NCBI GenBank assembly: GCA_031270615.1
Contig: JAISXE010000264.1
Coordinates: 1 to 18,499 of the forward strand
Source: Spirochaetia bacterium
Lineage (GTDB): Bacteria > Spirochaetota > Spirochaetia > DTKZ01
Reading direction: 5' to 3'
DNA length: 18,499 nucleotides
Shown: piece after piece, positions 1 to 7,704 of the stretch
Layout: every line of letters starts with the position of its first letter
Position numbering within the stretch: position 1 is the stretch's first letter
Made by a program: the position numbers and the translations under genes
The notes under the pieces: generated by a model
Told to the model about the DNA's origin: nothing
Databases searched by the model: none
What the model saw: the letters and a program-made list of their open reading frames with translations, nothing else

Positions 1-1281
1 CTGGTGGAAATGATGGGGGGGAGCATTTCGGTCCAAAGCGAATACGGCAGGGGCAGCGTCTTCCGCGTGAGCCTGCCGCAGGGAATCGTGGACGGGACGC
101 CCATCGGCAAAGAGACGGCGGAGAACCTGCGCGGCCTGCACTTCATCGAGGACCGCGGCCGCAGCAGGGGCAACAGCCTTATCCGCTCCTACATGCCCTA
201 CGGGAAGGTGCTGGTGGTGGACGACCTGTCGACCAACCTGGACGTGATGAAGGGCCTTTTGATGCCCTACGGGCTGGGGGTGGACACGGCACTAAGCGGG
301 AGGGAGGCGGTGGAGGCCATACGCAAGGAGGAAACGCGGTACGACCTGGTGTTCATGGACCACATGATGCCCGGGATGGACGGGATAGAGGCGACGAGGA
401 CCATCAGGAACCGCATCGGCACCCCCTACGCGCGGCAGGTGGCCATCATCGCGCTGACGGCCAACGCGGTGAGGGGGAACCGCGAGATGTTCCTGGAAAG
501 CGGTTTCACCGATTATATATCCAAGCCCGTCGACATAAAGCGGCTGGACATGGTGCTGAACCAGTGGGTGCGGGACAGGCAGAACGCGAGGACGCTGATG
601 CAGGCGGAGAGCCGGAATCCTGAGCGGCCGGAGGCGCGCGGGAGGCCCGGCAGGGGCGGTACCGACGCGGAGGGCAGGTGGCTTATGGGGCACCCGGTAG
701 AGGGCATAGACTTCGGGGCCGCGCTGGTGCTGTACGGCAACTCCGGGGCGGCCTACCTGCCTATCCTGAAATCCTTTGTCACGCACACCCCGCCCCTGCT
801 TTCGAGGATGGAAGGGCACGCGGAGTCCTCGCTTGCGGATTACGCGATAGAGGCGCACGGGCTGAAGGGCACCTGCAACGCGGTGTGCGCCGCGCGGGCG
901 GCGGCGCTGGCGCTGGAGTTGGAGCTTGCGGCGAAGAAGGGGGAGCGGGAGGCGGTGAGGGGGAAGCACGGGGAGCTGATGCGCGTGACCCTGGAACTGA
1001 CGGGGAGGCTGAAGGCGCTGCTCGCGCAGTGGTCCGCGGGCCTGCCTTCCGAGGTGAAGCCGCTTAAGGGGGAGCCGGAGCGGGTTTTGCTGGAGGATTT
1101 GTCCGAGGCGACGGCGGGTTTCAATTCCAATTTGACGGAGGATATCCTGAAGGAACTGGAACGCTGCCGCTATGAGCGCGGGGAGGAGCTTGTCGGGTGG
1201 CTGCGCGAGCAGGCGGAAAACTTCGACTACGAGGCCATGCACAAGAGGCTGGAGGAATTTCTTGCAGGCACCCGAAATTAA
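1..1281 (+). CDS. Hybrid sensor histidine kinase, C-terminal part (ATPase end, receiver, Hpt)
   Basis: Phosphorelay signalling protein whose 5' end lies outside the window; the frame is open from base 1. The first residues (MMGGSISV, then GRGSVF) are the last glycine-rich box and final strand of a histidine-kinase ATPase domain. Counting from nt 4, a receiver domain covers about residues 68-190, with the acid pair D73/D74, phospho-acceptor D119 (VFMDHMMPGMDG), T152 and K174. After a charged, glycine/arginine-rich linker, an Hpt domain spans about 233-345, with the phospho-histidine H285 in AHGLKGT. The order ATPase-REC-Hpt implies an internal His-Asp-His relay passing phosphate to a separate response regulator, which is not visible here. 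The sensor part is missing, so the signal is unknown. The domain calls are firm; the partner is not identifiable. Confidence 0.93.
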   Translation: MVEMMGGSISVQSEYGRGSVFRVSLPQGIVDGTPIGKETAENLRGLHFIEDRGRSRGNSLIRSYMPYGKVLVVDDLSTNLDVMKGLLMPYGLGVDTALSGREAVEAIRKEETRYDLVFMDHMMPGMDGIEATRTIRNRIGTPYARQVAIIALTANAVRGNREMFLESGFTDYISKPVDIKRLDMVLNQWVRDRQNARTLMQAESRNPERPEARGRPGRGGTDAEGRWLMGHPVEGIDFGAALVLYGNSGAAYLPILKSFVTHTPPLLSRMEGHAESSLADYAIEAHGLKGTCNAVCAARAAALALELELAAKKGEREAVRGKHGELMRVTLELTGRLKALLAQWSAGLPSEVKPLKGEPERVLLEDLSEATAGFNSNLTEDILKELERCRYERGEELVGWLREQAENFDYEAMHKRLEEFLAGTRN

Positions 1282-1305
1282 GCCCTTTCGCGGTTTATAA
1301 TTTCG

Positions 1306-1314
1306 TGCTACAAT
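1306..1314 (+). promoter_or_regulatory. Extended -10 promoter, probably giving a leaderless transcript
   Basis: TGC-TACAAT (1306-1314) is an extended -10 element; I see no good -35. The ATG of the next gene begins 7 nt after the -10, about where transcription should start, and there is no Shine-Dalgarno sequence between. The same geometry recurs at 7646 and 9406. Confidence 0.45.
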
Positions 1315-1321
1315 TTAATCT

Positions 1322-1669
1322 ATGAAAATAACCACGGGAAATTTTGAGGTCATATATTCAAGCTGGGCGCCGTCGTTCAGGGTGAACGATGTTGTCCTGT
1401 CCCTTGCCGAAGAACCGGAAATAACCATCAGGATCGGCATCAAGCGGGAGGACACGCTGGAGGGGACCGATATCCAGCTGGATTTTTCCAAGGCAAAGCA
1501 TCTGGGCATCACGGTGGTAAATCCGCACAAACTGTCCCACATGGGCGTGCCGGATCCGGTGGAGATCGGGGCCATCCGGGGGAAAAAACTCCTTTTCAGT
1601 GTTCGGGTTGACATGTTCGGGAACTACACGTCCTTCGCCGTCACCTACGCTTTTCTCCTGGAAGCCTGA
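1322..1669 (+). CDS. Small uncharacterised protein (115 aa)
   Basis: I do not recognise this protein with confidence. It is a compact, soluble-looking chain without signal peptide or membrane segment. It alternates short hydrophobic strands with polar turns, which suggests an all-beta fold; the overall pattern is reminiscent of the DUF6864 group, but this is only an impression. It begins 40 nt after the hybrid kinase gene on the same strand. The start is ATG at 1322, the first in-frame ATG, with no ribosome-binding site. An extended -10 element ends 7 nt upstream, so it may be translated from a leaderless mRNA and transcribed independently of the kinase. The reverse strand is also open here, but the + frame has the better start context. 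Confidence 0.7.
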   Translation: MKITTGNFEVIYSSWAPSFRVNDVVLSLAEEPEITIRIGIKREDTLEGTDIQLDFSKAKHLGITVVNPHKLSHMGVPDPVEIGAIRGKKLLFSVRVDMFGNYTSFAVTYAFLLEA

Positions 1670-1707
1670 AAAACCACAAAAGCGGGCCACTGGCCACGCG
1701 GACGGAT

Positions 1708-1793
1708 AAGAGAAACCACGGACTTTAAATCGAAACCCCTTGCTTCTTGTCCGTGCCTGCCGCCTTTCGTCTGCGCGGTCCGTGGTTTCTCTT
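1708..1793. repeat. 16-bp perfect inverted repeat with 54-nt spacer
   Basis: AAGAGAAACCACGGAC (1708-1723) is repeated as its exact reverse complement at 1778-1793. The spacer has no coding character. The motif lies between two gene ends (the small protein at 1669 and the convergent operon end at 1926) and directly precedes the dispersed repeat copy at 1805. It could form a long stem in RNA from either strand. Confidence 0.7.
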
Positions 1794-1804
1794 TCTGATG
1801 CGCC

Positions 1805-1922
1805 AGGGATTGAAGCGGAAATCCCGCAGGATTTGCATGGGGCTGCTCGCCCATGCAACCTGGCAAATCCGAGGAATTGGAGCGGAAAGCCCGGTTTTGC
1901 GGCGCGGCCGCAAAAGGCGCCC
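1805..1922 (+). repeat. Dispersed hairpin-rich repeat, copy 1
   Basis: Two conserved blocks, each followed by a variable hairpin. Block 1 (1805-1829, 25 nt) is identical to the reverse complement of 7775-7799. Block 2 (1870-1897) matches the reverse complement of 7732-7759 with a single difference at 1885. The hairpin between the blocks here pairs about 1829-1836 with 1863-1870. The terminal hairpin is TTTTGCGGC/GCCGCAAAA (1895-1903/1907-1915). The element ends 3 bases from the stop codon of the convergent operon. It has no ORF and looks like an intergenic repeat of the REP/MITE kind. Confidence 0.75.
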
Positions 1923-1925
1923 AGG

Positions 1926-3236
1926 CTAGGGCTCGTTTTTCACCAATGGCAGCTCAAAACCCGCAGAGGCTTTTATGCGGACAAGGTGGATGAAGTCCCC
2001 GCGCCTGACAAGCTGCTTCATGCTGCTCTCCACTGTGGTGTCCATGACCGTGCAGGAAAAGCGCCCTTCCGCGTCAATGGCGGGCAGGAGGAAGGCCACA
2101 TGGATGTGCTGGCGCAAAACGGGATTTTCGCCGAACTCCCTGTTGACCGAGGCGATATAGACATTCCCCGGCTCGCGCAGGGCAAGGTAGTACAGAATCG
2201 CGGGGATGTCAGCGGAGGGGAAGCCGATGTCTTCGATGTATTTCCAGTAGGGAAGGTCGCGCACGTCGCTGGATTCGATGTCCGGGGTTTTTCCTGGTTC
2301 AAGGCGGGCAAAGGCAAGGGCAATGTTCCGCGACCAGTCAAGGCCGAAAAACGGATCGCGCTCCTTCTCGTAGCGCAGGGAAATAGAGCTGCCGCGCGAT
2401 CCGGGGTGCTTCGTTTTGAGTTCCCCGATGTCAAGGTATTCCCCCGCGAGCGGGGCGTACAGCGCGTCGGCAATCCACTTGACAAAACCGGAGCAGTTGA
2501 AGCCCGCATTTGCCCCTTGGGGCCGCAGCGAGTCGATGAAAACCATCCGGCCGTTTTTGTCCATGGCCCCGTCCGCCACTTCGCGGGCCTGCGGCAGCAT
2601 GGGGCGTATCGCGGCGGCCATGGCGCGCACGTCTTTGTACGCCGCGGGGTCCACGGCGGGTATCAGGTTCCGCCAGTTCACGGTCGCGCGCGTGGCCTCA
2701 ACGATGTCGGCAAAGGAAAGCGTCAAAAGGCTTACCAGGCTGCTCCCCAGGGGCGCTTCCCGCTGGATCCGCCGGTTGAAAAGGTACACGTCCATCAGGC
2801 ACCTGCCTTGCGCCGCGCCGTCGCGGTCGGGGAAGATCCGCACAAAGGAGCCGGGGTCCGAATGGAAAAAAATCTTTATTTGGACAAAGCCGCCTGTGGC
2901 AAGGTCGCGTTTGACGATCCAGTTTCCCCGCGCATAGGGGGGGAACGCCCCGCCCTCCTCGTTCAGGAAGAGGATATAGAAGGCGTCTTTTGTCGTTTGG
3001 ACTTCCACCCGGACGCGGTGGTCCTGGCCGCGCTGGGAAAAGACCTGCCGCGCGAGCTTCAGCACCTCAAGCGTGGGGGCAACCATGATGTCTTTATAAA
3101 GCCCGCGCACCTCGGCATTCTCGCGTATGTCAAGGTCCTCAAGGCCGTAGGCATCGCAGTGGAGTATGTCCCAGGACGCCAGGGGCGGGCACAAGGCGGG
3201 CAGCGCCAGAAAAAAAACCACAATGCTCCGAATCAT
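1926..3236 (-). CDS. Secreted NlpC/P60-like cysteine hydrolase candidate (436 aa)
   Basis: Predicted periplasmic or envelope protein. The N-terminus (MIRSIVVFFLALPALC, then PPLAS) is a signal peptide, with cleavage likely near residue 21. C248 sits in NCSGFVKWIAD, the form of the nucleophile helix in NlpC/P60-type thiol hydrolases. H377 or H379 (RQHIHVAF) followed by D399 (MDTT) could complete a Cys-His-Asp set; this assignment is by motif only. The N-terminal ~230 residues are not recognised. The start chosen is ATG at 3236, which overlaps the stop of the upstream MerR gene as ATGA; the longer frame from 3281 would put 15 residues before the signal peptide. It is the last gene of the ptsI operon. 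A role in cell-wall peptide hydrolysis would be an inference. Confidence 0.72.
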   Translation of the reverse strand: MIRSIVVFFLALPALCPPLASWDILHCDAYGLEDLDIRENAEVRGLYKDIMVAPTLEVLKLARQVFSQRGQDHRVRVEVQTTKDAFYILFLNEEGGAFPPYARGNWIVKRDLATGGFVQIKIFFHSDPGSFVRIFPDRDGAAQGRCLMDVYLFNRRIQREAPLGSSLVSLLTLSFADIVEATRATVNWRNLIPAVDPAAYKDVRAMAAAIRPMLPQAREVADGAMDKNGRMVFIDSLRPQGANAGFNCSGFVKWIADALYAPLAGEYLDIGELKTKHPGSRGSSISLRYEKERDPFFGLDWSRNIALAFARLEPGKTPDIESSDVRDLPYWKYIEDIGFPSADIPAILYYLALREPGNVYIASVNREFGENPVLRQHIHVAFLLPAIDAEGRFSCTVMDTTVESSMKQLVRRGDFIHLVRIKASAGFELPLVKNEP

Positions 3237-4555
3237 TCGTCCTCCCTGATTCCCCATGCGGCCGTAGCCGCGGCCATGCATGAGCTTAAAGAAGCCCTGA
3301 TGGTTCCGGCGGGCCGCTCATCCAATTCATCGGCAGAATCCGGCACGGGGATTACCTGCCGCGAAAGGTGGAAGGCCGGATTGCAGGAGGCAAGGAAGGC
3401 GCGGTTCAGGATATAGTTGCCGCTTGTCCGGTATGCCGGATTTTTTTTGCCCGCGCCCCCCGCCGCATGGCACAGGACGGAAATGTCCGCCCGGCGCAGG
3501 AGGTGGCCGCCAAGAAGCTCCCTGTCGGGGAAATTCAGGGAAAAGCGGTTCACGGGAAGCAGGTTCAGGACATCCGCCCCCCGGGAGGCAAGTTCCAGCC
3601 CAAAGGCGGGCGAACCCGCCACCAGCAAAACCCCCGCCATGCCGGAGGCGTATCCGGCGATGTGCCCGTCCTTTTTTAGAAGGAGGCGGCCCCGCCCGTC
3701 CAGGTAGGGGAAAAAGGGCTGCCGCAGGAAAACGATGTTCTCCTCGTCGTAAAAAAAGCTGTCCTCGCGGGAAAGGAGGCGCCGCAGGCTGGGGCATTCC
3801 TCCTGCAAACCCCCCGGCGCGGTGAAAATGTACCACAGGGGGGTTTTCCCGTAGGGCCGCGCGCCCTCCTTCACGGCCCCGGCCAGCCGCGCAAGGGCCG
3901 CGACAAGCCCGCCGGAGGCGGCCGAAGCCTCCTCCCCCGGCCCCTTCGGGACTGCCGGGACAACGGTAAGAAGGGCCAGCCTTCCCCCGGCAAGGCAGCC
4001 CGCCCCCTCCTCGAACCCGCCGCGCGCGTCCGCCCTCGGCACAAGCACCAGGCCGCAGGAAGGCGCCTCGGGAGGGGCCGCCTCGTGGAGGGCCGCAAGC
4101 AGCGTAAAAAGATTCCGAGGCAGGCGCATAAGGTCAAAGGACAGGTTGTGTCTTTTCCTGGCGGGCAGACCCTTCCAGATCTCCCGCAGGTATTCCTGAT
4201 CGGGGGGGATAAACGAAGACCCGATCAAATCCGAGGTCTTCTCTTTCAGGCGTTCCAGGCCCTCCAGCGAATCCAGAAGGTTTTTCCGCTGGGCAAGGAT
4301 TTCGGCCCTTTCGTTCCCGCGCGGGCCGGACATCTCCTCCAGCAGGGCGATCTTCGCGCCCTCCACGGTAAAGCGTTTTTCGACAACAAGATACTTCAGG
4401 CGGTACAGGAGGTTCATCTCCCTGTCGCCGTAGATCCTGCGGCCGCCCGCGTTCTTCTCCGGCTCAAGAAACGATATCCCTTCCTCCCAGTAGCGCAGCA
4501 CATGGGGCTTGATATCCAGAAGCCTGCATACCTCGCCGATTCCCAGGCGCCTCAT
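3233..4555 (-). CDS. MerR-type regulator fused to a degenerate UAP-like nucleotidyltransferase domain
   Basis: Residues 1-75 are a MerR winged helix (LGIGEVCRLLDI, LRYWE, GGRRIY), followed to about 110 by a helix like the MerR dimerisation coil. The remaining ~330 residues are far longer than a usual MerR effector domain. Residues 239-293 (PLWYIFT, then FFYDEENIVFLRQ, YLDGRGRLLL) follow the order and spacing of UDP-N-acetylglucosamine pyrophosphorylase (IPWYIMT, FGL..ENV.FF.Q, LD..GKILL). Residues 297-360 track its next section, with YASGMAG in place of PDGNGG and LLPVNR in place of a VDN region; SGN-N at 378-384 resembles its GNI-NH motif. The LAGGxGTRLG nucleotide loop is absent, though PKG (203-205) remains. 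I infer a non-catalytic ligand sensor. ATG at 4555 overlaps the der stop as ATGA. Confidence 0.8.
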   Translation of the reverse strand: MRRLGIGEVCRLLDIKPHVLRYWEEGISFLEPEKNAGGRRIYGDREMNLLYRLKYLVVEKRFTVEGAKIALLEEMSGPRGNERAEILAQRKNLLDSLEGLERLKEKTSDLIGSSFIPPDQEYLREIWKGLPARKRHNLSFDLMRLPRNLFTLLAALHEAAPPEAPSCGLVLVPRADARGGFEEGAGCLAGGRLALLTVVPAVPKGPGEEASAASGGLVAALARLAGAVKEGARPYGKTPLWYIFTAPGGLQEECPSLRRLLSREDSFFYDEENIVFLRQPFFPYLDGRGRLLLKKDGHIAGYASGMAGVLLVAGSPAFGLELASRGADVLNLLPVNRFSLNFPDRELLGGHLLRRADISVLCHAAGGAGKKNPAYRTSGNYILNRAFLASCNPAFHLSRQVIPVPDSADELDERPAGTIRASLSSCMAAATAAWGIREDE

Positions 4556-5913
4556 CCCGGCTTTTCCCCCGGGGTCCGGGTACGCAGCTCTATATCGATG
4601 GGGATTTCCTGAAAACCCAGGCCGCGCAGCTTGTTTTTCAGGTATCCCACATACGAGGCGGGAAAACCTTCCTTCCGGTTGACAAAAAGCACAAACCGCA
4701 CGGGCCTGACGCGCACCTGGGTCATAAACCGCAGCTTGTAGCGGCGGCCCGCGCCCCTCGGCGGCGGGTTTTCCTCCGTCCAGCCCTCCAGCGCGCGGTT
4801 CAGCACGCCCGTCTCGATGCGCCGCCCAAGCTGGGCGTTCACCGCGACGGCCTTGGCCAGAAGCGCCTCCACATTCCAGCCGTCCCTGGCGGACACCGCG
4901 ATCACGGGCGCGAAATCAAGAACCGGAAACTGGAAACGCAGCCTGTCGGAGGCGTCCTTCAAAGCCTTCCTGCCCTGGGGCATAAGGTCCCACTTGTTCA
5001 GGACAAGGATGACCCCCCTGCCCTTTTTGACAATCTGCGCCGCGATCTTTTTGTCCTGCTCCGCAAGGCCCTCCGCGGCGTCAATAAGGAGCAAAACGAC
5101 ATCGGCATCCTCGATGGAAGCGATGGCCCGGTTCACCGAATAATACTCCACGTTCTCGGTCACGCGGGACTTCCTGCGGATGCCCGCCGTATCCAGAAGC
5201 CGGAAGGGCTTCCCCTTGAAGGCGATCCTGCCTTCAAGGATGTCGCGAGTCGTGCCCGGAACCTCCGACACAATGGAAAACTCCTCGCCCAAAAACCTGT
5301 TCACCAGGGTTGATTTCCCCGTATTCGGTTTTCCCAGAATGGCGATGGTAAGCTCCCCCCCGGAGGGCCGCGCCTCCCCCACGGGGCGGGAAAAATCGAT
5401 GCTCTGGAAAACCGCGTCCGCAAGCTCCCCGCAGTTCCTGCCGTGGGCCGAGGAAATCGCGAAAAGCCGGCTAAAGCCAAAGTTCCAAAACTCGCCCAAA
5501 GCGGCATCGCGGTTTTCGGTATCGGCCTTGTTGGCGGCCACGAAGAGCTTCCCGGAATACGGGCGGAGGGCGGCGACTAACTCCTCGTCCTCGCCGCAGA
5601 TCTCCCCGATATCGAGAAGCAGGATAATGCATTCGGCCCGGGAAAAAACGTCCATGCTCTTTTGCGCCACAAGCGCGTCCAGCCCCACGGCGTCCGGCTT
5701 GACGCCGCCCGTATCCACCAGAAGCACCCTCCTGCCCCCGTGTTCCCACACCCCCGTTACCGGATCGCGCGTGACGCCCGGGGTGGGATCGGTAATGGCC
5801 TTGCGCCTGCGTATCAGGCGGTTAAACAGAGTCGATTTCCCGACATTGGGCCGCCCGGCTATGGCCACCAGGGGCAGCGCGCCAGTTTCGTCCCCGGCAG
5901 ACTGCGAGGTCAA
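4552..5913 (-). CDS. der: Ribosome-assembly GTPase Der (EngA)
   Basis: Tandem-GTPase needed for maturation of the 50S ribosomal subunit. G domain 1 has GRPNVGKST (20-28), PGVTRD, DTGG (67-70) and NKAD (128-131). G domain 2 has GKPNTGKST (194-202), PGTTRD, DTAG (241-244) and NKWD (306-309). The KH-like C-terminal domain runs from about 365 to 445. The 453-aa length is normal for the family. The start is TTG at 5913, overlapping the ptsI stop as TTGA, with GGAGG 7 nt upstream; an open extension to 6135 lies inside ptsI and is not plausible. Overlaps on both sides suggest translational coupling. Sequence and domain order leave little doubt about identity. Confidence 0.97.
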   Translation of the reverse strand: MTSQSAGDETGALPLVAIAGRPNVGKSTLFNRLIRRRKAITDPTPGVTRDPVTGVWEHGGRRVLLVDTGGVKPDAVGLDALVAQKSMDVFSRAECIILLLDIGEICGEDEELVAALRPYSGKLFVAANKADTENRDAALGEFWNFGFSRLFAISSAHGRNCGELADAVFQSIDFSRPVGEARPSGGELTIAILGKPNTGKSTLVNRFLGEEFSIVSEVPGTTRDILEGRIAFKGKPFRLLDTAGIRRKSRVTENVEYYSVNRAIASIEDADVVLLLIDAAEGLAEQDKKIAAQIVKKGRGVILVLNKWDLMPQGRKALKDASDRLRFQFPVLDFAPVIAVSARDGWNVEALLAKAVAVNAQLGRRIETGVLNRALEGWTEENPPPRGAGRRYKLRFMTQVRVRPVRFVLFVNRKEGFPASYVGYLKNKLRGLGFQEIPIDIELRTRTPGEKPG

Positions 5914-7637
5914 AACCTTTCCTCCATGTGCCGCTTGAGGAAAGCGCAAATATCCCTGCCGGAAGCCATCCGCATAACCTCGTCGGCAAACCCCACCGCC
6001 TCTGGAACGGACACCGAGCGGATGATTTTCTTGACTTCGGGAATGGAAGACCCGTTCATGCTGAACTCGTCCAGCCCCAGCCCCAGAAGGAGTATCGTCG
6101 CGAGGGGATCCCCGGCCATCTCCCCGCACATGCATACCCGTATGCCCGCCGCGTGGGCGTTCACAATCGTGTTCCTGACAAAACGCAAAACCGCGGGATG
6201 GAAACTATCGTACAGGTACGCCACCCGCTGGTTCCCCCGGTCAACGCCGAGCGCGTACTGGATAAGATCGTTTGTCCCGATGGAAAAAAACCCGGCGTCT
6301 TTCGCAAGAATATCCGAAGCGGCCGCCGCGGCGGGAATCTCGATCATGCAGCCCACCGAAACATCCCCGTCAAAGGCAATCCGGCCCTCCCGCAGCTCGT
6401 CCTTGACCTCCCCGCATATATCCAAAGCGGCGTAATACTCCTCAATCGTCGTGATAAGGGGAAACATGATTTTCAGCCTTCCATGCACGGAGGCTCGGTA
6501 CAAGGCCCTCAGTTGGGTCTTGAAAATCTGCCGCTCCGACAGGCAAAAGCGTATCGCCCTCCAGCCCAGAAGGGGGTTCTTCTCCGAAGTGTCGGACAAA
6601 TCGGGAATCATCTTGTCGCCGCCCAAATCCAGGGTGCGGATCGTGACATCCCGCCCCTCCATAGCCTCAAGAACCTGGGCATAGGCCTTTACCTGGACCT
6701 CCTCCGAAGGCAGCCTCCCCGGCTGCAGGAAAAGAAACTCCGAACGGTACAAACCGATACCCTCGGCCCCGTACAGTTTCAGCGCCGCGACCTCCTCAGG
6801 AACCTCGATATTGCCAAAAACGGAAACCAGCTTGCCGTCCGCGGTTTCCGCCGGAAGGGCCGCGAAACGATGCAGGTCCTCCTCCCTGCGCACCCAGAGC
6901 CGCCGGGACTTTTCATACCTGCGCAGCGTGGCCTCATCGGGATTGACAATCACGACGCCCTGGTTCCCGTCCACAAGAACCTCGTCCCCGGACTGAACCA
7001 GTTTCGTCAAATCCTTCAAACCCAGCACCGCCGGAATCTCCATCGAGCGGGCGAGGATGGCCGTATGGGAAGTGCGCCCCCCCGCCTCCATCGCAAGGCC
7101 GCAGACCATGGCGGGATTCAAAGCGACCGCCTCGGAAGGCATCAAATCGCGCCCGACCAGAATCACCCTGCCGGAAATATCCGTCAGCGACGCCTTGTGC
7201 CTGTGCACCAGGTGTCCCAGCACCCTGTGCCCCACATCCCGGATATCAGTCGCCCTCTCGCGGAAAACCGGATCATCCATCGCCGCCAGCCTCTCCGCGT
7301 ATGTGCGGAAAACCTGGTAAGCGATCCAGTCGACATTCTGAAGCTCCGCCCGCAGACGCTCCTCCACCTCGCCCAAAAACTGCGGGTCACACAGCATCAT
7401 AAGGTGCGAGTCGAGAATCTCGGTACTCTGGGAAAACCCCTTCGTCCTGGACTCCTCCAAAAGACTCTTCACCTCCGCCACCGCCTTGTCTATCGCTTCC
7501 TGAAGGCGCTTCAACTCGTTCACGACCCAAGCCGGCCCAATATCATATTGGGGTATCTTGAGCGCATCCTCGATATAAACAAAAGCCTTGCCCCAGATAA
7601 TGCCCGGCGAAGCCGAAATTCCCTGAATTTCAACCAT
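5910..7637 (-). CDS. ptsI: Phosphoenolpyruvate-protein phosphotransferase (enzyme I of the PTS)
   Basis: Cytoplasmic enzyme I, which moves phosphate from phosphoenolpyruvate to HPr. Residues are counted from ATG 7637 (575 aa). The active-site histidine is H191 in GGRTSHTAI, just after the GLAMEAGG stretch. The PEP-binding barrel contains LYRSEFL, RTLDLGGDK, the acidic GCMIEIP strand, FFSIGTNDL and the C504 motif CMCGEMAG. The length equals that of classical EI, with no fused HPr or EIIA domain. A TTG at 7646 is a possible alternative, but it lies within the -10 element and has no ribosome-binding site. ptsI is the first gene of a four-gene overlapping operon. No HPr or EII gene is present here, so EI may serve regulation as well as transport. 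Confidence 0.96.
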   Translation of the reverse strand: MVEIQGISASPGIIWGKAFVYIEDALKIPQYDIGPAWVVNELKRLQEAIDKAVAEVKSLLEESRTKGFSQSTEILDSHLMMLCDPQFLGEVEERLRAELQNVDWIAYQVFRTYAERLAAMDDPVFRERATDIRDVGHRVLGHLVHRHKASLTDISGRVILVGRDLMPSEAVALNPAMVCGLAMEAGGRTSHTAILARSMEIPAVLGLKDLTKLVQSGDEVLVDGNQGVVIVNPDEATLRRYEKSRRLWVRREEDLHRFAALPAETADGKLVSVFGNIEVPEEVAALKLYGAEGIGLYRSEFLFLQPGRLPSEEVQVKAYAQVLEAMEGRDVTIRTLDLGGDKMIPDLSDTSEKNPLLGWRAIRFCLSERQIFKTQLRALYRASVHGRLKIMFPLITTIEEYYAALDICGEVKDELREGRIAFDGDVSVGCMIEIPAAAAASDILAKDAGFFSIGTNDLIQYALGVDRGNQRVAYLYDSFHPAVLRFVRNTIVNAHAAGIRVCMCGEMAGDPLATILLLGLGLDEFSMNGSSIPEVKKIIRSVSVPEAVGFADEVMRMASGRDICAFLKRHMEERF

Positions 7638-7645
7638 AGGTTTCA

Positions 7646-7674
7646 ACTATAGGGGGTTTTTCGCGATATGTCAA
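7646..7674 (-). promoter_or_regulatory. Near-consensus sigma-70 promoter of the ptsI operon, leaderless geometry
   Basis: Reading on the - strand, TTGACA (7674-7669), a 17-nt spacer and TATAGT (7651-7646). Only 8 nt separate the -10 from the ptsI ATG at 7637, so transcription should start on or within a base or two of the start codon. No Shine-Dalgarno sequence precedes the ATG. Confidence 0.8.
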
Positions 7675-7704
7675 AGGGAAAGCCGCGTTTTTTCGAGGGA
7701 ATTT

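Noticed and set aside
292..1242. Long open frame (316 aa) antisense to the hybrid kinase
   Set aside because: It mirrors a clear REC-Hpt protein. The translation is low-complexity Arg/Pro/His-rich, as expected for the complement of a GC-rich gene.
1740..3416. 558-aa open frame on the + strand
   Set aside because: It lies over the NlpC/P60-like gene and the end of the MerR gene, has no start signals, and passes through the repeat at 1805.
5914..6135. N-terminal extension of Der
   Set aside because: It lies wholly inside ptsI in another frame. A TTG overlapping the ptsI stop with a well-placed GGAGG gives a normal-length Der.
5928..7652. 574-aa open frame on the + strand
   Set aside because: It is the exact shadow of ptsI, which has all active-site motifs; the shadow has none.
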